From the NCBI RefSeq assembly GCF_003945595.2, contig NW_024104358.1:496001-560000 (forward strand): DNA of 64,000 nucleotides, read 5' to 3'. This DNA comes from Pipra filicauda (taxonomy: Eukaryota > Chordata > Aves > Passeriformes > Pipridae). A model generated the notes under the pieces. That model saw only the letters and a program-made list of their open reading frames with translations. It was not told where the DNA came from and did no database searches. The translations under genes were made by a program, and so were the position numbers. This document shows positions 50,126 through 61,202 of this stretch, piece after piece (position 1 is the first letter of the stretch; every line of letters starts with the position of its first letter).

Positions 50126-50615
50126 TCCCTATGACTGTCAGTCCTAGGAAACTTTGGGGTATACAGGCAGTTGATTATTTTGAGTTAATCATCAACATTC
50201 ATCTTTCTTTGTTCTGCCCTTGCTGTTCTTCACAATTTTTGTTAGCCCTGAAAATAGACCTGAAAATTTTTGTTATCCACAGATGCTGCCAGTGGACTAT
50301 TGTCTCTTTTTCCAGATGAAGGAATATGTAAAACAACAGTTTCAGTACAAATCTATGGGGCACTTTACTCTTAATATTTGTCAAGTTGAAAACTTATCAT
50401 CTTCATAATTTGCTTCTTGTGTATTACTTTTAATGCTCATTCTGTGTCCAGTCAGATTCCTTAGTAGTTTTGTGTAAAAGATCTGTTCAGAACCTTCTGA
50501 AGCATCCAATTAAATGGTATCCTCTTGAAAGATATCCTTTTTACAGTCTTGGGGCTTGATACTGAATGCTTACTGATTTGAGATTCATGGGTTTAAAATG
50601 TTATACTGCTTTTCA
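50126..50615. other. spacer between CR1 copies
   Basis: AT-rich sequence with no feature recognised. Confidence 0.4.
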
Positions 50616-50812
50616 CAGAATCATAGAATGGTTTGGGTTGGAAGGGACCTTAAAGATCATCTCATTCCAACCCCCTGCCATGGGCAGTGAACCTTCCACT
50701 AGACCAGGTTGCTCAGATCTTCATCCAGCCTGGCCTTGAACACTTCCAGGGATGGGACATCCACAGCTTCTGGGGGCAACCTGTTCCAGTGCCTCATCAC
50801 CCTCACACGTGT
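50616..50812 (-). mobile_element. CR1 LINE 3' end, short, antisense
   Basis: A reverse CR1 terminus (AGAATCATAGAATGGTTTGG) is followed by the TTGGAAGGGACCTTAAAGATC, CTGCCATGGGCAG and CAACCTGTTCCAGTGCCTCA blocks of the CR1 3' UTR and ORF2 end. About 200 bp remains. Confidence 0.95.
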
Positions 50813-52424
50813 TTTATTGTTCTGTCAGTCCTTTTAATTTTGTTTTTTAATTATTTCAACCCATTTGTCTACTCCTTGAGGTAAAAGTCACTGGTAATAG
50901 ATGTGCTCACAGCTGGTTAACAATATGTACCTTTTCCCTAAAATTCAGTACAATATAGTTGTCTTTTGTTTCTCCTTTTGAAGGCTGTAAATATTAACAG
51001 ATGAATGGATGTCCTGTCTTATAATTGCAAATAAAGTGTTAGAAAATGTTAATTTTGATTAGTTTATACGGTGTTGAAAGTGATCTGTAACTATGACAAT
51101 ACCTAGATGTGAGTGGATGTCAAAACACCTTACAAATAAGGTCTCTCTCTTTTCTCCCACACTGCAGAAGGAAGAGGGTATCTTACTCCACATATTCCTA
51201 GCAGCAGAACTGTTCTTTTCCCATTTAGATTGACCACTATGGCAGACTTGTTGATCAGAAATAATAGTTGATTTCTACAGCTGTGAGAGTCATACGCAAA
51301 GCTTTTGAAAAGAAGATGACTACAAGTAGAGATTTTATTTTGTTTCTGGTTTAAAATGCAAATGCATTTTTCTATTTGCAAGGTGTGGTGGCAGCTTTCT
51401 GTTTTGTGCATGTATAAGTATGCATGCAGCCTAGAGGAAGTATTTGACGTGGATTTTGAAATGGCACGATCATCTTAATTGGTAGTGTAAAATTCTCAGT
51501 TCTTCAAATTTTTGTTCTATTTTTGGAACAATTATGGAAAATGGAAATAAGCCTAGACTTGGCTCTACCGCTTGTATAATATCTATGTCTTTTTCCTAAA
51601 TGTGTTTAAAGTTTGTTGACTTTTTTATTGCATACAAACAGTACGCAAGTAACCTAAAATGTGAATAAGAGTGCAGTTATTGCAAGTAGATGTCTGGCTG
51701 ATAAAATATTCAGCTGTCTCTGTGCAGCTGCTAGCAGTAGCCAAGGTCTATACTACAATTTTTCATCTGAGAGGAGAAACACTTCAAACCGCTACCAGAA
51801 TAGATGGGCAGTAGCTAAATTGCAAAGTGCAGAAATTGACAGAATTGTAAATTATCACAGTAAATACTGTCAAAGCAGGAACTTTGCGAGGTATTGGACC
51901 AAAACCATACACTTTGACTTACACAGATGAAAGTAAGGGTAGTGAACGTAATTCATGTGCTAGCAGGTCTGTGAATAAGTATCGGATTTGGCCAAGAAGA
52001 TGACAGTTTTAAGAAAAGTGGCAATTCCTGAGCTGTGAAACACTTGAAGGAATTACTGGGCATCAACATGTGCTGAAATTTAATATTTTGGTTAATGCTG
52101 ACTGAACTTTAACTGCTGGTTAATGAAATGGCACCAGATGAAGTATTTACGAATACCAGTAAAGCAATACCAACACAGATGTTTCAGTGTTTGGTTTATG
52201 TATGTATAGTTGATTGTTGTATCATTATATATCATTGAAATTGTCTTCATGCTTCTGGCGTTCCCCTACTTTCCTCAGCAACCTGGTGGCTCTCGAAGTT
52301 GCTGCCTGCAGCAGTGTTGGGACTTGCTGTCCCTCCTGCACACACAGAGCTCTCTGGAAGCACACCCCGTTCACTTTGAGGGTCATCTTCATGTGACTGG
52401 TAATAAGTATAGCTGCTTATTAGT
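50813..52424. other. intergenic, nothing recognised
   Basis: AT-rich sequence. An AATAAA at 51030-51035 could be a distal MED30 poly(A) signal. Open frames show no domain. Confidence 0.4.
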
Positions 52425-52486
52425 GGTTGGACTCAATGATCTTAAAGGTCTTCTCCAACTTAAATGTTTCTATGATTCTATGGCTA
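52425..52486 (+). mobile_element. CR1 LINE 3' terminus, very short
   Basis: About 60 bp matching the CR1 3' UTR end: GTTGGACTCAATGATCTTAAAG, GTCTTCTCCAACTTAAATG, then TTTCTATGATTCTATGG. Confidence 0.9.
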
Positions 52487-52989
52487 TATTTGTATTTTCA
52501 ATAAGGCAGAAGCTGGATAAACATACAGACAATCCCAGAAGCAAACACCAGAACATAGGGTCATTATATTTTTGGAGTATAAAAACATTTGAGGGGCTTG
52601 GGGTTCTTAGGATTCTGTTTTGCCCAAATAGGACTTGGGAGAGTGGAGCTATGATGTGGAATACTTTATAGCATATTTGTGGGAGCACTCCAAGTTAACA
52701 CACACTCCGAAAATGCAACCATTCATCTAACACCTTTGTAGACAAAATAGCAGATATTGAATGTGCGGCTCAGTGTCACAACACAACAGCAGAAGATGCC
52801 TGCTAGGCAGGTTTTTCTCACATAAAAAGACAAAAGTGCAGAGCAGATTTATGCCTTGTTCAGGAAAGATGCAAGGAGTTTACCTTTCCTCTTGTCTTCC
52901 ATAGAGGCAGCAAGGCAATACCCAGAGTGCTCTAATAAACCATGACCGTTCTTGTTGTACCATAGAGAAAACCCCTGCTCTGATTAATA

Positions 52990-54732
52990 TTTCTTACTGA
53001 GGGAGAAACTGGAACTTGTGCACAAATGCTACCTAAATTAATCACTGTAGAGAATGGATTTAGAGGAAGAAGGACAAGAATTAAATACATTAATAGCAAA
53101 AGAAGGGGCAAGGAAAACCTCAATTCTCTGTTGGACTTGGAGGGAAATATAGTTAACAAAGATAAGGAGAAGGCTGAGGTACTTAACACCTACTTTGCCT
53201 CAGTTTTTAGCAGTAAGACAGGTGGCCCTCAGTTGGCCTCTAGAGCAGATAGACAGAGACTGAATAGCCCTCCTGTAAAGGAGGATGTAGTTAGCCTTAC
53301 TGAGCCAGCTGGATCCTAACAAGTCTATGGGACTCCATCCCAGGGTGATGAGGGAGCTGGCAGAAGAGCTTGCCAAACCGCTCTCCATCATCTTCCAGCA
53401 GTCCTGGCTCTCTGGGAAGGTCCCAGACTGTCACCCCAATCCACAAAAAAGGCTGCAAGCAGGACCCTGGCAACTACAGGCCTGTCAGCCTGACCTCGGT
53501 GCCTGGCAGGGTTATGGAGCAGATCATCCTGAGTAATCACACAGCACCTTCAGGATGGACAAGAGACCCAGCCAGCATGGGTTTAGGAGGGGCAGGTCCT
53601 GTCTGACCAACCTGATCTCTTTTTACGATCAGGTGACCCACCTGGTGTGAGGGGAAGGCTGTGGATGTGGTCTATCTAGACTTCAGCAAGGCCTTTGACA
53701 CTGTCTCCCATAATATACTCCTGGAAAAGCTGGTAGCCCATGGCTTGGACAAGTGTATCCTCTCCTGGATTAGGAGCTGGCTGGAGGGTCGGGCCCAGAG
53801 AGTGCTGGTGAATGGAGCTGCATCCAGCTGGCGGCCGGTCACCAGTGGTGTTCCCCAGGGGTCTGTGTTGGGTCCAGTCCTGTTTAATATCTTTATTGAT
53901 GATTTAGATGAGGGGATTGAGTCCATCATCAGCAAATTTGCTTCGACCTGCTGGAAGGCAGGAGGGCTCTGCAGAGGGATCTGGATAGACTTGAGAGATG
54001 GGCTGATTCCAATGGGATGAAGTTCATAAAGCCAAGTACTTTGGCCACAAGCAGCGCTACAGGTTGGGCACAGAGTGGCTGGAAAGCAGCCAGGCAGAAA
54101 GGGACCTGGGGGTACTAATTGACAGGAAGCTCAACATGAGCCAACAGTGTGCCCAGGTGGCCAAGAAGGCCAATGGGATCTTGTCCTGTATCAAAAATAG
54201 CGTGGCCAGCAGGAGCAGGGAAGTGATCCTTCCCCTGTACTCTGTAGGCCACACCTTGAGTATTGTGTTCAGTTCTGGGCCCCTCAGTTCAGAAAGGATT
54301 TGAGGTGCTGGAGCGGGTTGGTGAAGGGACTTAAGTCCTATGGGGAGAGGCTGAGGGAGCTGGGGTTGTTTAGCCTGGAGAAGAGGAGGCTCAGAGGTGA
54401 CCTCATCACCGGCTACCTGAGCTAGCCAGGTGGGGGTTGGTCTCTTCTCTCAGGCACTCAGCAATAGGACAAGGGGGCACGGGCTTAAGCTCCGCCAGGG
54501 GAAATTTAAGTTGGATATCAGGAGAAAATTCTTTACAGAGAGAGTAATCAGGCATTGGAATGGGCTGCCCAGAGAGGTGGTGGATTCACCATCCCCGGAG
54601 ATTTTTAAACGCAGATTGGACGTGGCCCTGAGTGCCATGATCTAGTAAATGGACTGGATTTGGACCAAGGGTTGGACTCGATGATCTCGGAGGTCTTTTC
54701 CAACCCAATCGATTCTATGATTCTATGATTCT
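52990..54732 (+). mobile_element. CR1 LINE, about 1.7 kb, reverse transcriptase partly preserved
   Basis: The best preserved CR1 in the window. In order on +: the linker with YINSKRRGKENLNSL and NKDKEKAEVLNTYFASVFSS (53080-53215); the [13 protein letters not shown] region (53480s, frameshifted); motif A with [19 protein letters not shown] (53661 on); the [21 protein letters not shown] block (53840-53910); and the ORF2 tail ([19 protein letters not shown], 54490s). After SKFA at about 53935 the sequence jumps into a downstream segment, so the FADD-type motif C is deleted. Further stops and a deletion near 54310 follow. It ends with three ATTCTATG repeats (54712-54732). It is 5'-truncated and inactive. 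Confidence 0.95.
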
Positions 54733-57700
54733 AATTCTGATCTCATAGGAGCCAAGATTTCGTTGGTGTTCGAGGTGGCTGCAAAAGCCAGAAAGACTAC
54801 AGCTGAAGAATGACTGACAACTGCTGTGGAAAACAGTAAGCTCCACATGTAGATTTGAAGACCTGAATTTAAGAAAAAGTGTCAAAAAAAAATATTTGAA
54901 GACACCCAAGGATACTGTGAGTCAACTGAGGTTCACAGAGGATGGATTAGTTTAATTGCTTCAGGCTAACAAAGGAAATGGGGGATTATAAAGGAATTTA
55001 CAAATACATCAGTGCAGAAAAAATATTTGGGGAAGGAAGTAAGTAGTTTTCTCATTTTCCTTATTTAATAGCAGCGAAGGCTGATATGGCTGAGCATCAG
55101 GCCTTTAAAAGAGAAGGGTTTTTTTCTGAGTTGGAAGGTTATTCTATATGTAAAAATAACAATCTGGCTGATATGTATTGCAGGATATTAATGAAAGTGA
55201 CAAAAATTATGTACCAATGTCAGTTTTTATTTAAGAAAATGTAATGAGTAAATTAAATGCAAATTAATACAATATAGTAAAACTTTTGTCTTGTTAAATC
55301 TAACTTCTGCCTAAATTTAAAGGATTTTTCTTACTCATATTGCATAAGGGACACATTCTGGCACCTGTTACTACAGAACAAATAACACTACTAACAGGCT
55401 GGAAGAGTGTTTGTATTGATTGAATGTAGTCAGAAGCTGAATCCATGTTTTCCAGCACTTCTCACCAGACTAGGCCCAGTGAGGACCATCAACATATTTG
55501 AGGTAAATAAGCAGAGGCGCATTTTCATATGTCCCCTTTACCCTGGGAGCATCACAGCTCATTGTCTGCCTTCATGTTCAACTTACAAACCATCTAATTG
55601 CTTAGAGTTCTGCTTCTGCACATGTTCCCAGCAGCTGATGATATCTGACAATCACTGCTGAGGTTGTATAAACTGTGATTTTTCTGCACAGATCCTATAA
55701 GAGACCTGATGTGCTGAGGCCCCATTTGGCCCCTTGTACTCTCAGCTGACTGCCCTCGCTGCAAAGCTATAGAGCAGTGTTCTAGAATGGAGATGAAACT
55801 GAGTGGCTGAAAGGAATGAGTTACATACACATCTGTGCTAAAATTTTTTCCTAGGCCTGTGTGTGCTTATTGTGAAATCTTGCTTGAGAAATAAATTCAG
55901 ATTTGTGTAAATAGGAAGAAAGATTGGTGATTTTAAAGTTGTCTGAGTAGCAATGGATAGCAATGCAGCTTTTTTTTACAACCATGTAGAAGCTTTAGTG
56001 GTATTTACAGTCCTGGGGAGGGTGGAGGAAGATCATGAAGACAGTCCATCACTGAAATACATTGTTAGAGTAGAAAGACTTTCAAACAGTAAGGGGAAAA
56101 TACAAAGAAATATAACAGCAACCATCAAAACTTAGGTGAGTACACACTTGCCATAAAATAGAGGCGATGAAAGGGAATTTGGGAAAACACATTTTAAACC
56201 TGCATTAAAGAAATAAATTTGGATGCTGTGAGACAAAAAAAGCCTTTGCAGTTTTGGGGTGCATGTCCAAATATTGCATAGTAGGGAGTGTGAGTGTGAG
56301 AGCTCTCGCTCTGAGACCAGTAGTTCTGATACATTAATTCTGCATGAAATACTGCGTTCGTTTTTGGGTCAGCATGTTACTAACACAGCAGAAAAGAAGA
56401 ATACTGATGTGCTACCATATGCATAATCATTAGAATAACTCGTGAAAGTGAAGACAAGGCTCGAATGTAGAAATTCTTGGGTAGATGCAAAGGGGAGGTA
56501 ATTAGAGTGATTTGGAGTGGCTGTAGTACAAAACAGTGAAAGAAGGTAAGCAGGAACTTATTTCACCAAGCAGCAATGAAGAGGGATGGGTAAGGGAAAC
56601 CTCTTAATGCCAAGATATGAAATACTAATTTCCGTAGTAGTTTAGAAGATGCCTCTTGGGTTACTTGGAAATTTTAAAACTAAACAGCACAAAAAGGCTA
56701 AACAAATGCATTGGGAAAAGGAAAAAAAAAGAATATCTTGTCTTGCACTGGCAGAGCAAGAGGTGGATTGAACTGACCTGACTGGTTTTTCCACCTTTAG
56801 ATTGTACAGTTGTAGAGCATCTATTTATTGGATGACTGTCAGATGATGAGCTCCTGTGAGCACCTGGACTAGATGCCACCTGCAAGTATTAAACAGGCTT
56901 TCATGGCTTCTTTGTGATGATTTGCTGCAGAAATTCCTCTTCTGGTTAACATGCCTTCATGGAAATTCTATTAGAGGAATCAGAGCAGACAAAGAAATGA
57001 AGCAGTACCTTGTTTCTCCCTCCCTACTTCCCCACCCCACATCCCAAGCCTCCCACTCCTGATTTTGATTCATTTCCTAGTGAAGTAGCTGATACCTGAT
57101 TACTGTCTGTTGACTTTGTGGAACTTAGGAAGCCTTTTACTAATGGGAAACATGATCCTGTTTATCCACCCTTCCCCAGCTGATAACAAAACCAGCCGTA
57201 GTGATTGCATGCCTTGCTGTGTGAGCTGATGTCACAGTCTGCACCAAGGGAGCATGTTTGTTCCAGCACAGACACACAGGGGTGATCTAAGAGCATAAAA
57301 TATATGATCATATTTTGCCTCAGGGATGAAGTAGCATTATAAATCGTTATGTAAACCACATATTACTTTTATAGCATTTACGTATGTTACATATATTTTT
57401 GTTTGGTGTGGGAGTTTTCAATTACTTTCTAGGAAATGAGAAGATTTTTTTAAAGGTCTTGGATAGTCTGAGCAACCCCATCTAAAATGCCCTCCAGCAC
57501 TCACAGAAGACAGAAGAAAAGGAGGAAATAGAACATAGGCACTGCACTTTCTCATAGGGTAGAAAATGGGGTTATATATATGTAATTACTACTTCCACAG
57601 TCCTGATTTCTCATCATAATCATTTGGTAGCTTAGTTTATAAAAACTACAAGTCCCACCGTACCATTTGGAAAGTAATAAGCAGATTCAGTAGTTAAGCC

Positions 57701-59854
57701 AAATACAATTAGATTTATTTATTTTACACCATGAAGTTGCAGAGACCACTATAATTTAAATTAGCTTTACAAGGCCAGAGTGGAATTGCAATTAATTCAA
57801 CCAAAGAGTATGCAGCTTTCAGATTTGAGCTTTTGAACTTGACTCGAACAATTCAGCTAGTTTTCCTGCCAAACAGAAAAAGCAGAGAAACAGTAAATCC
57901 TTCAGGTCTGCAAACTCATGTCACAGACAGGAGTAAGGAAAGCAGGTAGAAATTTCAACCCGCTGATGCTCTGAAATACAGTTACCGAGCAGATTATGGA
58001 ATGCACTACTACCATTTTGCTACACATTAACACAGCACCTACCAAAAAAAAAGTGGTTTCAAGGACAGAGCTCAAATTCCTAGCGTGAGGCCAGCAACAT
58101 TCACCCTCACGCATGTGTGCTGGCTGCATTCAGGTTTGAGGCACAAATATTTATTCCTGAAGTCGATTGCTTCCATGTGCCATGCATGTAAAATTTCAGA
58201 AGCCCCTTGTATTATAGTTTGTGCACTTTTTTAAAGGCCTTTCACTGACACATAATAAAGTTAAGTCTCTGGTGATCAGCCCTACAGTGGTATGCCAATA
58301 AAGATCTCTATTTGTGTGGGTGGAGATGTACAAAACCAATGATCATCTCTGTCTCTGAAGAAAAGGGTAGATAAACAGGAGGGAATAATGACAGAAATAG
58401 ACAACAAAGAAATGCTTCCCCCAGGACTGAAGGATTTGTTTTTTCCTCGTTTCACATATTTTTTTGTCAGCTTTTTATTTAAATATGTGAATAACTCTCT
58501 CCTTTCAGTGCATGCAAGTTTCCATTTCCAGCTCCAAGACAATTTGCATTTGAAGTTTGGGTTCAGGCTGTTGAGAGACAGGAATTATCTGCAGTGTGCA
58601 AATGTGAATGTGGAGTGCAACTGCCCAGGAGACTGGTGATACATCATCTCCAGGGGTTTTGTCAAGGTCTTATATTTTAACAGTGTCAGCCTTCCCAGTC
58701 TGTTGCAAGCACAATTTACACCCCTTCTGTCTCCTAAGAGGAAAGGAAATAGAGGCGACAGAGATGTTCCCAGAGGAGTGACTAATCTTTACCCTTCAGG
58801 AGTGTTCAAGGATAGCCACCTCTACTAATCATTAAATAGTTGTTTTAAAAACAAGGAAAAAAAAAAGCAAATCAGTTAATCCCATTTCCCAAATGTTCTG
58901 CAGTGCACATCATTATCTATTCTGCTTCTTGTAGTCATTACCAGAGAGAAATTAGGTCTAGCAATGAATGGTCAGTATGATGCTGTCAGTGACACACAGT
59001 TCAATTTTAAATTTAAAATAGACTCTGTTGTCTGCCTGTATCAGCTATTAACTTTAGTGTCATTGTCACAAAGCCATCAATCTCAGTCTGTCCCAAACCT
59101 ATTTTATGTGTAGAGTCAGCCCATCTTCCTTATTTTCTACACATGCAGATTTTAAATCATCTTGTAAACCTTCTACTGCACGAAAGGTTGAAGGCTGCAA
59201 GACTTGGCAGATTGGGTTTTTTTTTAATTCCCCCCTCCCCCCAACATACATTCAGTATCCACCACCAGATGACAGATTGCAGCTACTATCTGAACTGGAT
59301 CATGCTAGAAATGGGAAAACAGAAAAAAAACCAGCCCTAAAGCTGATACGAAATGGATGAAAGCCTGGTTCCACTGAAGCTGATGGCAAATGCAGTAGAA
59401 CTTAATTTCCAAGTAATTGCTATAAAAATTGTTTCAGAGAGACACTGCACAAAGTCTCCTTTGTAGGCTGGATCTTGTACATTTTAGAGATGATTTCTGC
59501 TCGTGTAGCACCAAAGCAGCTTAGTGCATCAGAAATGCCTCAGTTAGTTGTCATCTAGTTTAATGTGGGGGAGTTTGTTACTGGAACATTTTAAGCATTT
59601 AATTGAAAGAGTCTTTTGTTCTGGATTTTGCCTCTCTTCGGGGTCTATCAATGTCTAAGAACATCGGCTTTTAAGGCCAATAAATTTCCTCAAAAGTTCC
59701 AGAAGACACAGCTTTGGGAACATATATGTGATTTGTAAAGGATAGCTGTAATAGGACAAGCTGCTTGACTAGAGAGCATATTCTGATATTCACTTTATTC
59801 TATCAACATGAATCCTTCAAGCAAGAATCTTTCTTAAATACCTCAATAGAGAAG
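54733..59854. other. intergenic, nothing recognised
   Basis: AT-rich sequence with short open frames under 90 codons. No gene or repeat family was recognised beyond short homopolymer runs. Confidence 0.4.
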
Positions 59855-60184
59855 GGGCCCCCCGGTGGTCTAGTGGTTAGGATGCAGCACTCTCACTGCT
59901 GTGGCCTGGGTTCGATTCCCGGTCAGGGAAACTCCCATGGGTAGATGGAGCTCGTCAGCCCTGTAAGGCCACCCATCTAAGAGAAGGTCACTCTAAACAA
60001 ACCTACGTCCTGAGGACCTCGCTGCCACTGTCCAAGCTCGCTCGGCCCCAGCAGATGAACTTTAGGATTAAAGGGTGGGCTCAGTTCAGCGCACACTGTG
60101 TCTCACCTAAAAAATCCACTGCGCAGGCTGGAAGGGTAATGACCTTTCCCAAATCTTCGCTTGCGAAGACTGGCCATACATACA
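59855..60184 (+). mobile_element. tRNA-Glu-headed SINE with RTE-like tail
   Basis: A complete-looking 330-bp SINE flanked by a perfect 10-bp target-site duplication, AATAGAGAAG, at 59845-59854 and 60185-60194. The head is a tRNA-Glu-like sequence (59859-59930) with polymerase III A and B boxes. The roughly 215-bp body contains a TAGATGG/CCATCTA inverted repeat near 59942-59980. The 3' end has a TCTTCG-CTTG-CGAAGA hairpin (60154-60169), then CTGGC and a short CATACATACA run. No poly(A) tail is present, and a microsatellite tail fits mobilisation by an RTE-type LINE rather than CR1. The family resembles SINEs paired with AviRTE in certain tropical birds. That link is from memory and unverified. 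Confidence 0.82.
59859..59930 (+). tRNA. tRNA-Glu(CTC)-like SINE head, probably not a functional tRNA
   Basis: 72 bases align with tRNA-Glu. Box A is TGGTCTAGTGG (59866-59876) and box B is GGTTCGATTCC (59909-59919). The CTC anticodon is at 59892-59894, and the discriminator A is at 59930. The anticodon stem CAGCA/TGCTG is fully paired. The acceptor stem has two mismatches (positions 1-72 and 5-68, both T to C on the 5' side). It sits at the 5' end of a SINE bounded by a target-site duplication, so it is a retroposed head rather than a tRNA gene. Confidence 0.85.
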
Positions 60185-60386
60185 AATAGAGAAGTTTCTG
60201 CCTCTTGAGTCCATGACAGAGAGTTGCTTCATTAGCCTACATCTCACTGAAACAACTGTAAAGGGACCAATTTGTTAAATACAGTAACTGTGATGTTGTG
60301 TTGCATCAGTACATAAAACAGTAAGTAATGAAACCTGGGTAATTCTGGCCATTTATGTGTGCAATTACTTTGTTGTTAAAGCTTTG
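60185..60386. other. spacer between the two SINE-tail copies
   Basis: 200 bp of unique-looking sequence. It holds the right-hand target-site duplication of the first element and the left-hand one of the second (TAAAGCTTTG, 60377-60386). Confidence 0.6.
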
Positions 60387-60536
60387 CTCGGCCCCGGCAG
60401 ATGAACCTCAGGACTAAAGGGTGGGCTCAGTTCAGCGCACGCTGTGTCTCACCTAAAAATCCACTGCGCAGGCTGGAAGGGTTAATGACCTTTCCCAAAT
60501 CTTCGCTCACGAAGACTGGCCACATATATATATATA
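60387..60536 (+). mobile_element. 5'-truncated element sharing the SINE tail
   Basis: About 138 bases match the 3' part of the element at 59855-60184, with about seven substitutions (all transitions) and two one-base length differences. The terminal hairpin TCTTCG-CTCA-CGAAGA (60500-60515) is kept, followed by a (TA)n tail. Flanks TAAAGCTTTG (60377-60386) and TAAAGTTTTG (60537-60546) look like a target-site duplication with one difference. Because SINE and partner LINE share this tail, it could be a truncated copy of either. Confidence 0.8.
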
Positions 60537-60546
60537 TAAAGTTTTG

Positions 60547-61202
60547 GGCACTTGAAATTTGAGTACTTCAAGAGCTGTATGGCTGCTTTGAGTGCCGTGT
60601 CCAAGAACTACAGTGACACTAATGCTTGTTGCAAATCTTGTGTTCAAATCCCATTTTCACCTGTAGATGTCAATATTAACGTAACAAAGCCTAGGTTTTG
60701 TTTACAGGAACTCACGGACTTGCTAAGCCTTGGTGTAACTGACCTGCTCTGATCCCTAGATAGTATCTGAGTGTTGGCAGAACTCCTGTACCGACCCTTT
60801 TGTTGCTTCTCTCTCATGGGAACTGGTGCTAGTAGGCATTTTGTAAGTGAGGCACGAGAGACTGCACAACCCATCCCTCTGGTGATTAAAGCACTTCCTT
60901 GAAAGACCCAAACTGAGGTCTTCAACCTTTGGGAGCACATCAGGCTCAGCTTGAGGCAAAGAGGGATGCAGCAGCGTGAGTCATACAGAAAGGAGCCAAC
61001 TTTATGTCTGGAAGATGCTCTCTTACACAAGTCTTTTTTTTTTTTTTTTTAATACATAGAAGCCTCACTTCTATGAGAAGAAGTGAGAGATGAAAACTGA
61101 GAGATGACACAGAGTACGTGTATAATTTATATTTGTTGGAAGATACAGCTCCTGAGTACAAATCAAATAGCTGTATCCAGAAAAGAGTAGAAAATACTGC
61201 AG
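60547..61202. other. intergenic, nothing recognised
   Basis: Holds a poly-T run of about 20 bases near 61033-61051 and short chance frames. Confidence 0.45.

Noticed and set aside
60636..60652. Box-B-like GTTCAAATCCC near the SINE copies
   Set aside because: No box A or cloverleaf can be built upstream, so it is probably coincidence.
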